This document shows positions 16,024 to 25,354 of a stretch of DNA of 56,314 bases, in pieces (within the stretch, counting starts at the first letter, position 1; every line of letters starts with the position of its first letter). Origin of the DNA: Rhodanobacteraceae bacterium. Lineage in GTDB: Bacteria > Pseudomonadota > Gammaproteobacteria > Xanthomonadales > Rhodanobacteraceae. The notes below the pieces were generated by a model that ran no database searches, had not been told where the DNA came from, and saw only the letters and a list, made by a program, of their open reading frames with translations. The DNA lies in assembly GCA_021325475.1 (NCBI GenBank), contig JAJPHA010000028.1, forward strand, positions 1 to 56,314, written 5' to 3'. A program made the position numbers and the translations under genes.

Positions 16024-18606
16024 ATGGCTGAGCTCGCCAAAGAGGTCATTCGCGTCAACATCGAAGACGAGATGCGGCAGAGCTACCTCGATTACGCGAT
16101 GAGCGTGATCGTCGGCCGCGCCCTGCCGGACGTGCGCGACGGCCTGAAGCCGGTGCACCGGCGCGTGCTGTACGGCATGTACGAGGCGAACAATTCGTGG
16201 AACCGCCCCTACGTGAAGTGCGCGCGCGTGGTCGGCGACGTGATGGGCAAATACCACCCGCACGGCGATGCCTCGATCTACGACGCCTTGGTGCGCATGG
16301 CGCAGGATTTCTCGCTGCGCTATCTGCTGATCGACGGCCAGGGCAACTTCGGTTCGATCGACGGCGACAACCCGGCGGCGATGCGCTACACCGAGTGCCG
16401 GCTGACGCGGCTGGCCGCCGAGCTGCTCGCCGACATCGACAAGGAAACGATCGACTTCCAGCCGAACTACGACGAGAAGGAACTCGAGCCCACCGTCCTG
16501 CCGACGCGCATCCCGAATCTGCTGGTCAACGGCTCGGCCGGCATCGCGGTCGGCATGGCGACCAACGTGCCGCCGCACAATCTCGGCGAGATCCTCGACG
16601 CCTGTCTCGCGCTGATCGACCACCCCGGGCTCGGCCTGGACGAATTGCTGCGCCTGGTGCCCGGGCCGGATTTCCCCACCGGCGGCATCATCAACGGCTC
16701 GGCCGGCATCGTCGAGGCGTACAAGACCGGTCGCGGCCGCATCCTGGTGCGCGCCAAGTGCAGCATCGAGAGCGACGACAACGGCCGCGAGACGATCATC
16801 GTCACCGAGCTGCCGTATCAGGTCAACAAGGCGCGCCTGATCGAGAAGATCGCCGAGCTCGTCAAGGAGAAGAAGCTCGAAGGCATCAGCGAGCTGCGCG
16901 ACGAGTCCGACAAGGACGGCATGCGCATCGTCATCGAGGTGCGGCGCGGCGAGCTGGCCGACGTCGTGCTCAACAACCTGTTCCTGCAGACCCAGTTGCA
17001 GGTGACCTTCGGCATCAACATGGTGGCGCTGGTCGACGGCCAGCCGCGCACGTTGAGCCTCAAGCAGATGCTCGAGGCGTTCCTGCGCCATCGCCGCGAG
17101 GTGGTGACGCGGCGCACGGTGTTCGATCTGCGCAAGGCGCGCGCGCGCGCCCACGTGCTGGAAGGCCTGACCGTCGCGCTCGCCAACATCGACGCGATGA
17201 TCGAGCTGATCAAGACCTCGGCCGACGGCGAGGAGGCGAGGCGGCGCATGCTGGCGCGGCGCTGGGCGCCGGGGCCGGTGCGCGCGTTGCTCGAGGCTGC
17301 GGGCGCCGGCGTGACCCGGCCGGAGGATCTGCCGGCCGAGGCCGGGCTCGGCGACGAGGGCTACCAGCTCTCCGAGGCGCAGGCCAGGGAGATCCTCGAG
17401 ATGCGCCTGTCGCGCCTGACCGGCCTCGAACAGGAGAAGCTCGACGAGGAATACCGCGGCCTGCTCGGCACGATCGCCGAGCTGCTCTCGATCCTGGAGA
17501 ACCCAGACAAGCTGCTCGAGGTGATCCGCGGCGAGCTGCGCGCGCTCAAGGACGAATTCGCCGACCCGCGGCGGACGCTGATCCAGCCGAGCCAGGACGA
17601 TCTCGACATTCTCGATCTGATCGCGCCCGAGGACGTGGTCGTGACCCTGTCCCACGCCGGCTACGCCAAACGCCAGCCGGTGAACATCTATCGCGCCCAG
17701 CGCCGCGGCGGCAAGGGCCGCATGGCCACCGCGATCAAGGAGGAGGACTTCGTCGAGAAGCTGTGGATCGCCAACACCCACGACACACTGCTCACCTTCA
17801 CCAGCGCCGGGCGCGTGCTGTGGCTCAAGGTGCACCAGATTCCCGACGCCGGCCCCGGCTCGCGCGGCAAGCCGATCGTCAACCTGCTGCCGCTGGAGCC
17901 CGGCGAGAAGGTGCAGGCGGTGCTGCCGGTGCGCGATTTTCCGGAGGACCGCTACGTGTTCTTCGCCACGCGCAACGGCACGGTCAAGAAGACCCCGCTC
18001 AGCGAATACTCGCGCCCGCGCGCGAGCGGCATCCGCGCGATCGAGCTCGAGGAAGGCGACGGCCTGGTCGACGTGGCGCTGACCGACGGCACACGCGACG
18101 TGTTCCTGTTCGCCGCCAACGGCAAGGCGGTGCGGTTCGCCGAGGACGAGGTGCGGCCGATGGGTCGCGTCGCCCACGGCGTGCGCGGCATCCGCCTGAC
18201 CGACGGCGCCCACGTCGTCTCGATGATCGTCGCCGACGGCGAGGGCGACATTCTCACCGCGACCGAACGCGGCTACGGCAAGCGCACCGAACTCGCCGAA
18301 TATCCGCGCAAGGGACGCGGCACCCAGGGCGTGATTGCGATCCAGTGTTCCGAGCGCAACGGCGCGCTGGTCGGCGCGGTGCAGCTCGACGAGGCGCACG
18401 AACTGATGCTGATCTCCAATCTCGGCACGCTGGTGCGCACGCGCGCGGCGGAAATCGCGCGGGTCGGCCGCAACACCCAGGGCGTGACCCTGATCCGCCT
18501 GCCGGCCGAGGAAAGCCTGGTCGGCGTGGTGCGCATCGAAACCTTGAACGGCGAGGGCGAGGAGGACGCGGCGTCCGCGCTGCCGGCGGAGCCGCCGGCC
18601 GTCTGA
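16024..18606 (+). CDS. gyrA: DNA gyrase subunit A
   Basis: Cuts and rejoins DNA in the gyrase heterotetramer to introduce negative supercoils. The 860-residue protein starts [20 protein letters not shown]. The catalytic Tyr is in AAMRYTE at position 122, the same number as in E. coli. The C-terminal domain carries a GyrA box (QRRGGKG, about residues 559-565), which separates it from ParC. The quinolone-determining stretch reads [10 protein letters not shown], so the position equal to E. coli Ser83 is Ala, while Asp87 is kept. An acidic tail (GEGEEDAA) follows the beta-pinwheel. It stands alone with its own promoter and ends at a hairpin shared with the convergent peroxiredoxin gene. Confidence 0.97.
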   Translation: MAELAKEVIRVNIEDEMRQSYLDYAMSVIVGRALPDVRDGLKPVHRRVLYGMYEANNSWNRPYVKCARVVGDVMGKYHPHGDASIYDALVRMAQDFSLRYLLIDGQGNFGSIDGDNPAAMRYTECRLTRLAAELLADIDKETIDFQPNYDEKELEPTVLPTRIPNLLVNGSAGIAVGMATNVPPHNLGEILDACLALIDHPGLGLDELLRLVPGPDFPTGGIINGSAGIVEAYKTGRGRILVRAKCSIESDDNGRETIIVTELPYQVNKARLIEKIAELVKEKKLEGISELRDESDKDGMRIVIEVRRGELADVVLNNLFLQTQLQVTFGINMVALVDGQPRTLSLKQMLEAFLRHRREVVTRRTVFDLRKARARAHVLEGLTVALANIDAMIELIKTSADGEEARRRMLARRWAPGPVRALLEAAGAGVTRPEDLPAEAGLGDEGYQLSEAQAREILEMRLSRLTGLEQEKLDEEYRGLLGTIAELLSILENPDKLLEVIRGELRALKDEFADPRRTLIQPSQDDLDILDLIAPEDVVVTLSHAGYAKRQPVNIYRAQRRGGKGRMATAIKEEDFVEKLWIANTHDTLLTFTSAGRVLWLKVHQIPDAGPGSRGKPIVNLLPLEPGEKVQAVLPVRDFPEDRYVFFATRNGTVKKTPLSEYSRPRASGIRAIELEEGDGLVDVALTDGTRDVFLFAANGKAVRFAEDEVRPMGRVAHGVRGIRLTDGAHVVSMIVADGEGDILTATERGYGKRTELAEYPRKGRGTQGVIAIQCSERNGALVGAVQLDEAHELMLISNLGTLVRTRAAEIARVGRNTQGVTLIRLPAEESLVGVVRIETLNGEGEEDAASALPAEPPAV

Positions 18607-18626
18607 ACGCCGCATCGCGCGGCGTT
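18606..18626. terminator. Bidirectional terminator between gyrA and the peroxiredoxin gene
   Basis: Perfect 8-bp inverted repeat AACGCCGC / GCGGCGTT with a 5-nt loop, starting at the gyrA stop codon and lying 6 bp from the convergent peroxiredoxin stop. A/T ends on both arms allow use from either side. Confidence 0.6.
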
Positions 18627-18631
18627 TCGCC

Positions 18632-19111
18632 TCAGCCGAGCGCGGCGAGCATCGCCTCCGCGCTCGACACCTTGAACTCGCCCGGCGCCTCGACGTGGAG
18701 CTTCTTCACCACGCCGTCCTCGGCGTACAGGGCGAAGCGCTTGCCGCGCATGCCGAGGCCGAACGCCGTGCCGTCCATCTCGAGCCCCAGCGACTTGGTG
18801 AACGTGCCGTTGCCGTCGGCCAGCATCCACAGGCCCTCGGGCACGTTCTGGTTCTTCGCCCAGGCGCTCATCACGAAGGCGTCGTTGACGGCGAGGCAGG
18901 CCACCTCGATGCCGCGCTTGCGGAACTCGTCGAACTTCTCCACGAAACCCGGCAGGTGCTTGGCCGAGCAGGTCGGGGTGAAGGCGCCTGGCACCGAGAA
19001 CAGCACCACCTTCTTGCCTTTGAAGATCTCGTCCGTGTTGATCGCCTGCACGCCGTCCTTGAAATGGTTGAGGGTGGCGTTCGGGATGCGGTCTCCGACT
19101 TGGATAGCCAT
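18632..19111 (-). CDS. Peroxiredoxin, Prx5-like
   Basis: Thiol peroxidase that reduces hydrogen or alkyl peroxides. The 159-residue protein has the Prx5-type active site PGAFTPTCS with the peroxidatic Cys at residue 48, a GIEVACLAVND strand with a second Cys (about 72), and the typical VMSAW and LWMLADGNGTFTKSLGLEMD segments. No glutaredoxin domain is fused, so the reductant is probably glutathione/glutaredoxin or thioredoxin. The start gives MAIQVGDRIPNATL, usual for the family; the frame stays open upstream. It is convergent with gyrA and divergent from hsp20. Confidence 0.92.
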   Translation of the reverse strand: MAIQVGDRIPNATLNHFKDGVQAINTDEIFKGKKVVLFSVPGAFTPTCSAKHLPGFVEKFDEFRKRGIEVACLAVNDAFVMSAWAKNQNVPEGLWMLADGNGTFTKSLGLEMDGTAFGLGMRGKRFALYAEDGVVKKLHVEAPGEFKVSSAEAMLAALG

Positions 19112-19167
19112 GAACGTGCTCCGTGGGGACATCGGCCGCGGCGCGGCGGGAGCGGGATTCTCCCACC

Positions 19168-19195
19168 CTTGAAAGGCCCGCGCCAAGCCCTATCT
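19168..19195 (+). promoter_or_regulatory. Sigma-32 (RpoH) type promoter for hsp20
   Basis: CTTGAAA at 19168-19174 and CCCTATCT at 19188-19195, 13 bp apart, match the heat-shock consensus (CTTGAAA, 11-16 bp, CCCCATnT) with one mismatch. The hsp20 ATG is 44 bp after the -10 box, consistent with a short leader. Confidence 0.75.
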
Positions 19196-19239
19196 CGACG
19201 CCATACGGGCGCCGTGCCCGGAACCGTTTGGGAGGCAAC

Positions 19240-19686
19240 ATGACCATCACCCGCTACTATCCGTGGGCGTCGCCGAACCGCCTGCAGGACGAAATCAAGC
19301 AAGTCTTCGATCGCTTCTTCGGTGAGGAGGAATCGGACCAGTCCAACGTCGTCACCAGCCAGTGGATGCCGCGTGTGGACATCAAGGAGGAGGAAAAGCG
19401 CTTCGTGATCTTCGCCGACATTCCGGGCGTGGAGCCGAAGGACATCGAGGTCAGCATGGACAACGGCATTCTCTCGATCCGCGGCGAGCGCAAGGCCGAC
19501 ACCACCGGCGAAGGCGGCAAGCTCACCCGCATCGAGCGCGCCTACGGCCAGTTCTATCGCCGCTTCGCGCTGCCGGACAGCGCCGATCCGGAGGGCATCA
19601 CCGCGAGCGGCAAGAACGGCGTGCTCGAGATCTCGATCCCGAAGCGGCCCGAGACCACGCCGCGCAAGATCCAGGTCAACCACTGA
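19240..19686 (+). CDS. Small heat-shock protein, Hsp20/IbpA family
   Basis: ATP-independent holdase that binds unfolding proteins in the cytoplasm. The 148-residue protein has a short N-terminal arm (ITRYYPWASPNRLQDEI), an alpha-crystallin domain (about residues 40-135; strands WMPRVDIKEEEKRFVIFADI and GILSIRGERK), the late motif GVLEISIPK and a PRKIQV tail carrying an I-x-V-like anchor. A ribosome site GGGAGG lies 5 bp before the ATG. The sigma-32 promoter upstream and the DnaJ-type gene downstream form a heat-shock cluster. Confidence 0.94.
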   Translation: MTITRYYPWASPNRLQDEIKQVFDRFFGEEESDQSNVVTSQWMPRVDIKEEEKRFVIFADIPGVEPKDIEVSMDNGILSIRGERKADTTGEGGKLTRIERAYGQFYRRFALPDSADPEGITASGKNGVLEISIPKRPETTPRKIQVNH

Positions 19687-19709
19687 GCGCGGCGGCCGGA
19701 ATGGCGACA

Positions 19710-19744
19710 CGGACCCGCGGCCGGCGCGGCTGGCTGCGGGTCCG
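19710..19744 (+). terminator. Probable terminator after hsp20
   Basis: Perfect 9-bp inverted repeat CGGACCCGC / GCGGGTCCG with a 17-nt loop that can itself pair in part, 23 bp after the hsp20 stop and followed by GTGTATTTGG. It suggests that hsp20 and the DnaJ-type gene are largely separate transcripts. Confidence 0.5.
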
Positions 19745-19873
19745 GTGTATTTGGCGGATGCCACTCGCGCGCGCCGCGCGGCCCGTGGTAACGCGCGCGG
19801 CCGCGGCGTAAGGTGCGTCGGGGGCGCGAGCGCGAGGCGTCCGTGATGTTTCCGGCGAAAGGGGCGAACGGCG

Positions 19874-20770
19874 ATGCAGTTCAAGGACTACTACGAAACC
19901 TTGGGCGTCAAGCCGCAGGCGAGCGACGCCGAGATCAAGGCCGCCTATCGCAAGCTCGCGCGCAAGTACCACCCGGACGTGAGCAAGGAGGCCGGCGCGG
20001 AGGAGCGCTTCAAAAGCATCAACGAGGCCTACGAGGCGCTGCGCGATCCGGCCAAGCGCCGCGCCTACGACCAGTTGCGCGCCAGCGGCTACCGGCCGGG
20101 CGACGAATTCCACGCGCCGCCGCATTTCGGTGACGGCGCCGAATTCGATTTCGCCGATCTGCACGGCGAGGGCGGTTTCAGCGATTTCTTCGAATCGCTG
20201 TTCGGTGGCCGCGGCGGCGGGCGCACGCGCGCCGGTCCGCGCCGCGGGCGCGACGTCCAGGCACGCATCGAGATTCCGCTCACCACCGCGTTCCACGGCG
20301 GCCGCGAACGCATTTCCCTGCGCGATCACGGCGGCGAGCGCACGCTGGAGGTGAAGATTCCGGCGGGCGTCCTGCCGGGTCAGCAGATCCGTCTGGCCGG
20401 CCAGGGTTCGCCCGGCAGCAATGGCGCGCCGGCCGGCGATCTGCTGCTCGAAGTGGCCGTCCGCCCGGACCCGCGCTTCCGCCTGGAAGGCCGCGACGTG
20501 CACGTGAACCTGCCGATCGCGCCGTGGGAGGCGGCGCTCGGCGCGACGGTGACCGTGCCGACTTTGGGGGGCCAGGTCGATCTCAAGATTCCGGCCGGTT
20601 CCGACAGCGGCCGGCGCATGCGGTTGCGCGGACGCGGCATGCCGGGCGATCCGCCGGGCGACCAGATCGTCATCCTCGAGGTGCGCGCGCCGCCCGCCAC
20701 CAGCGAGGCGCAGCGCAAACTCTACGAACAGATGGCGCGCGCGTTCGCCTGGGATCCGCGCGCCGGTTGA
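19874..20770 (+). CDS. cbpA: CbpA-type DnaJ co-chaperone
   Basis: Stimulates DnaK ATPase; CbpA also binds DNA in enterobacteria. The 298-residue protein has a J domain (residues 4-69, HPD motif in KYHPDVS), a Gly/Phe-rich linker (about 75-120), and two C-terminal substrate-binding domains (about 125-285). There is no CXXCXGXG zinc module, which separates it from DnaJ. The ATG follows AAAGGGGCGAAC. It lies 187 bp after hsp20; the spacer contains the hsp20 hairpin, so it may have its own promoter, which I could not define. Confidence 0.9.
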   Translation: MQFKDYYETLGVKPQASDAEIKAAYRKLARKYHPDVSKEAGAEERFKSINEAYEALRDPAKRRAYDQLRASGYRPGDEFHAPPHFGDGAEFDFADLHGEGGFSDFFESLFGGRGGGRTRAGPRRGRDVQARIEIPLTTAFHGGRERISLRDHGGERTLEVKIPAGVLPGQQIRLAGQGSPGSNGAPAGDLLLEVAVRPDPRFRLEGRDVHVNLPIAPWEAALGATVTVPTLGGQVDLKIPAGSDSGRRMRLRGRGMPGDPPGDQIVILEVRAPPATSEAQRKLYEQMARAFAWDPRAG

Positions 20771-20788
20771 ATGCCGCGCGCGGCCGGG

Positions 20789-21157
20789 TCAGGCGGCCGG
20801 CAGCAGTTTCTGGATCGTCTGTACCAACTCGGCCTCGTCCACCGGCTTGGTGACGTAGGCCTTGGCGCCCTGGCGCATGCCCCAGACGCGATCGGTCTCC
20901 TGGTCCTTGGTGGTGACCAGGACGATCGGGATGTGGCTTGTCTTGGCGTCCTTGGCGATGGTGCGCGTGGCCTGAAAGCCGTTGAGATTCGGCATCACCA
21001 CGTCCATCAGGATCAAATCGGGCACTTCGCGTTTGGCCGCCTCGACGCCGGCGGCGCCGTCTTCGGCGGTGATGGTCTGATGCCCCATCTTCTCGATGAT
21101 GCGCTTCAAGCTCACCAACTGCGAAGGCGAGTCGTCAACGATCAGAATACGCGCCAT
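20789..21157 (-). CDS. pilH: PilH-like single-domain response regulator
   Basis: A 122-residue CheY-like receiver with no output domain. Key residues are visible: acidic pair Asp8-Asp9, phospho-acceptor Asp52 (LILMDVVMP), Thr in VTTKDQETD and Lys in TKPVDEAE. The wording MARILIVDDSP and TKDQETDRVWGMRQGAKAYVTKPVDE is characteristic of PilH, which works with PilG and the ChpA kinase in twitching motility. No pilG, chp or pil gene is adjacent, so the gene is alone here and the role is inferred from similarity. It is convergent with cbpA. Confidence 0.8.
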   Translation of the reverse strand: MARILIVDDSPSQLVSLKRIIEKMGHQTITAEDGAAGVEAAKREVPDLILMDVVMPNLNGFQATRTIAKDAKTSHIPIVLVTTKDQETDRVWGMRQGAKAYVTKPVDEAELVQTIQKLLPAA

Positions 21158-21196
21158 AGAAATTCCGTAGCTGTACCGCTTGCGCGGAGACAGCGC

Positions 21197-21202
21197 ATTC
21201 TA
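21197..21202 (-). promoter_or_regulatory. Probable pilH -10 element
   Basis: TAGAAT on the minus strand, 40 bp upstream of the pilH start. No clear -35 element. Confidence 0.4.
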
Positions 21203-21375
21203 AAGCGCCGGCGCGTGCAGGCCAACTGGTTGCCATCCGGCTCGCGGGCGGCGCGGAGACGTCGGAAAAATCCCCTTGCGCAACGAGCCGTTGAGCGGGA
21301 ATCTTGAGGTGAATTCGATGCGCAGGCTCAGGGAATCTCTGAACCATCGAAGGATGCAACCTCGGCTCCTCGAGC

Positions 21376-21425
21376 CCCCCTTAAGTTAAGGGGGCGATCA
21401 AACCCTTGCGCAGCAAGGGTTTGAT
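21376..21425. repeat. Two adjacent perfect palindromes downstream of acuI
   Basis: The spacer between pilH and acuI (21158-21488) holds the pilH promoter, then CCCCCTTAA-G-TTAAGGGGG (21376-21394), then a hairpin with perfect 13-bp arms ATCAAACCCTTGC / GCAAGGGTTTGAT and a GCA loop (21397-21425). A further CCCCCCTTAG word occurs at 21482. For acuI these lie downstream and could end transcription. No coding sequence is supported in the spacer. Confidence 0.6.
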
Positions 21426-21488
21426 GGGGGTTGTGGGGGTGCGGCGCCACGGCCGAAAGCAGGAACGGTGACATTTGATCAGCCCCCC

Positions 21489-22478
21489 TTAGAGCTTGAC
21501 CAGAGTGCGGCCGTGCGAGCCGCCGGCCAGCATGGTCTCGAACACGCCCGTAAGCTCCGCGAGCCCGACTTCGCGGGTGACGATCCGTTCCAGATGCGCC
21601 GGCTTCCAGTCCGCGGCGAGGCGCGCCCAGAGCTCGTCGCGCACCGCACGCGCGGTGCCGGCCGAGGCGATGCCGAGCAGGCTGACGCCGCGGATGATGA
21701 ACGGCATCACCGTGGTGGCGAGTTCGATGCCGCCGGCGTTGCCGCAGGTGGCGATGTTGCCGTAGGGCTGGATCACGCGGGTGAGGCCGGCCAGCATCTC
21801 GCCGCCGACGTTGTCGATCGCACCGGCCCAGCGCGCCGTCTCCAGCGGCCGCTGACCCCAGTAGAGGTCCTGGCGCGAGATGCACTGCTTCGCACCGAGC
21901 GCGATCAGCTCGTCGAACTGTTCGAGCTTGCCACTGATCGCGTGCGCCTCGTAGCCGGCGCGGGTGAGGATGTCGATGGCGAGCATGCCGACCCCGCCGC
22001 TCGCGCCGGTGACGACGATCGGACCGCGATCGGGCGTCTGCCCGTTCTGCTGCATGCGGTACAGCGCCAGCGCCGCGGTGAAGCCGGCGGTGCCGAGCAT
22101 CATCGCCTCGCGCAGGGTCAGTCCGGTCGGCAGCGGAATGGTCCATTGCGCCTCGAGCCGCGCGTATTCGGCATAGCCGCCGTCGCGGGTCTCGGACAAT
22201 CCGCAACCGGTGCACAGCACCTGATCGCCTTCCTTGAACGCGGGATCGGCGGACTGCACCACGTAACCGGCGACGTCGATGCCGCCGTTGAGCGGCGAGC
22301 GGCGCAGGATCTTGCCCTTGCCGGTGCCGGCCAGCGCGTCCTTGTAGTTGACGCTGGAGTAGGCCACCTTGATCAGCACCTCGCCGGGCGAGAGCTCGTC
22401 CGGCCGCATCGATTCGATGCCGGCGCGATGCGATTCGCGGTCGGCGCGGATGCGGAAGGCGTGGAATGTCGTGGTCAC
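21489..22478 (-). CDS. acuI: Acrylyl-CoA reductase / YhdH-type quinone oxidoreductase
   Basis: A 329-residue medium-chain dehydrogenase of the AcuI/YhdH group, which reduces acrylyl-CoA to propionyl-CoA with NADPH. It has the GroES-like N-terminal half (SYSSVNYKDALA-type motif, GIDVAGYV) and a Rossmann half with VVTGASGGVGMLAIDIL, followed by AISGKLEQ and the C-terminal GRTLVKL end typical of the family. The start is GTG. It lies 27 bp downstream of lpdA on the same strand, so it may be read with the 2-oxoglutarate dehydrogenase operon, a context linking it to acyl-CoA metabolism. Confidence 0.88.
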   Translation of the reverse strand: MTTTFHAFRIRADRESHRAGIESMRPDELSPGEVLIKVAYSSVNYKDALAGTGKGKILRRSPLNGGIDVAGYVVQSADPAFKEGDQVLCTGCGLSETRDGGYAEYARLEAQWTIPLPTGLTLREAMMLGTAGFTAALALYRMQQNGQTPDRGPIVVTGASGGVGMLAIDILTRAGYEAHAISGKLEQFDELIALGAKQCISRQDLYWGQRPLETARWAGAIDNVGGEMLAGLTRVIQPYGNIATCGNAGGIELATTVMPFIIRGVSLLGIASAGTARAVRDELWARLAADWKPAHLERIVTREVGLAELTGVFETMLAGGSHGRTLVKL

Positions 22479-22505
22479 GGTGTGCCTCGCGAGCGACGGA
22501 ATGGA

Positions 22506-24063
<1,558 letters not shown>

Positions 24064-24073
24064 GCCAAAGCGC

Positions 24074-25324
24074 TCACATGCCGAGCAGCATGCGCTGCGG
24101 ATTCTCGAGCTGGTTCTTGATGTCGACCAGGAACAGCACCGCATCCTTGCCGTCGATGATGCGGTGATCGTAGCTGATCGCGACGTACATCATCGGCGCG
24201 ATCACGATCTGGCCGTTCTCGACGACCGCGCGCTCCTTGATCGTGTGCATGCCGAGGATCGCGCTCTGCGGCGGATTGACGATCGGCGTGGAGAACAGCG
24301 AGCCGAACACGCCGCCGTTGGTGATGGTGAACGTGCCGCCCTGCAGGTCCTCGAGCTTCAGGCCGCCCTCGCGCGCCTGCTTGGCGAAGTTCGCGATGGC
24401 ACGCTCGATGTCGGCGAAGCTCATGTTCTGCGCGTCGCGCAGCACCGGCGTGACCAGGCCCTTGTCGGTCGCCACGGCGACGGAGATGTCCTGGTAGCCG
24501 TGGTAGATGATGTCGTTGCCGTCCACCGAGGCGTTGACGATGGGGTGACGCCGCAACGCCTCGCACGCCGCCTTGACGAAGAAGCTCATGAAGCCGAGGC
24601 GCACGCCGTGCGCTTTCTCGAACGCCTCGCCGAGTTCCTTGCGCATGGCGCTGACCTTGGCGAGGTTGATCTCGTTGAACGAGGTCAGCATAGCGATCGA
24701 GTTCTTCGACTGCATCAAGCGTTCGGCGATGCGCGCACGCATGCGCGTCATCGGCACGCGCTCCTCCGGACGCGCGCCTTGCGGGGCCGCGCCGGCGACC
24801 GAGAGCTGAGGGCTGGACTTCGCTGCGGGCGTCGCGGCTGGTGCGCCGCTGCGCATGAACTGGACGAGATCCTCCTTCGTCACCTGGCCGCCGCGACCGC
24901 TGCCGGCGACCTCGGCGACGTCGATCTTCTCCTCGGTCGCCAGCCGCCGCGCGGCCGGCGAGAGGTCGGGCGCGCCGGTGGGTGCAGGGCCGGGGGCGGC
25001 AGGCCGGGGGCCGGCAGCCGTCGTCGCCGGTGCCGCCGCTTTCGGCGCAGGCGCTGCTGCGGCCGACGCGGGCGCCGCCGCCGCGGCGCCTTCCTCGATG
25101 AGGGCGAGCACCTGCTGGCTGGTCACGGTCGCGCCTTGCGGCTGCCGGATTTCCTTGAGCACGCCGTCGGCCGGCGCCGGCACTTCGAGCACGACCTTGT
25201 CGGTTTCGAGATCGACCAGGTTCTCGTCGCGCTTGACGGCGTCGCCCGGCTTCTTGTGCCAGCTGGCGACGGTCGCATCGGACACCGATTCGGGCAGTAC
25301 CGGAACTTTGACTTCGAGGGTCAT
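24074..25324 (-). CDS. sucB: 2-Oxoglutarate dehydrogenase E2, dihydrolipoyllysine succinyltransferase
   Basis: Core enzyme of the 2-oxoglutarate dehydrogenase complex; transfers the succinyl group to CoA. The 416-residue protein has one lipoyl domain with the modified Lys43 ([10 protein letters not shown]), an Ala/Pro linker (about 80-115), a peripheral-subunit-binding domain (about 118-155, [15 protein letters not shown]) and the catalytic domain with [13 protein letters not shown] near the C-terminus. The ending QRMLLGM is close to the usual MLLDL-type end. It sits 30 bp downstream of sucA, and this short gap contains an A/T-rich islet (TTTGTATATTTTTC). Confidence 0.96.
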   Translation of the reverse strand: MTLEVKVPVLPESVSDATVASWHKKPGDAVKRDENLVDLETDKVVLEVPAPADGVLKEIRQPQGATVTSQQVLALIEEGAAAAAPASAAAAPAPKAAAPATTAAGPRPAAPGPAPTGAPDLSPAARRLATEEKIDVAEVAGSGRGGQVTKEDLVQFMRSGAPAATPAAKSSPQLSVAGAAPQGARPEERVPMTRMRARIAERLMQSKNSIAMLTSFNEINLAKVSAMRKELGEAFEKAHGVRLGFMSFFVKAACEALRRHPIVNASVDGNDIIYHGYQDISVAVATDKGLVTPVLRDAQNMSFADIERAIANFAKQAREGGLKLEDLQGGTFTITNGGVFGSLFSTPIVNPPQSAILGMHTIKERAVVENGQIVIAPMMYVAISYDHRIIDGKDAVLFLVDIKNQLENPQRMLLGM

Positions 25325-25354
25325 GGTTGGGCTTCCTGGAATTTGTATATTTTT

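Noticed and set aside
16024-18606. Gene could be parC (topoisomerase IV) rather than gyrA
   Set aside because: The GyrA box QRRGGKG and the full-length beta-pinwheel with an acidic tail favour GyrA; catalytic Tyr numbering equals E. coli GyrA.
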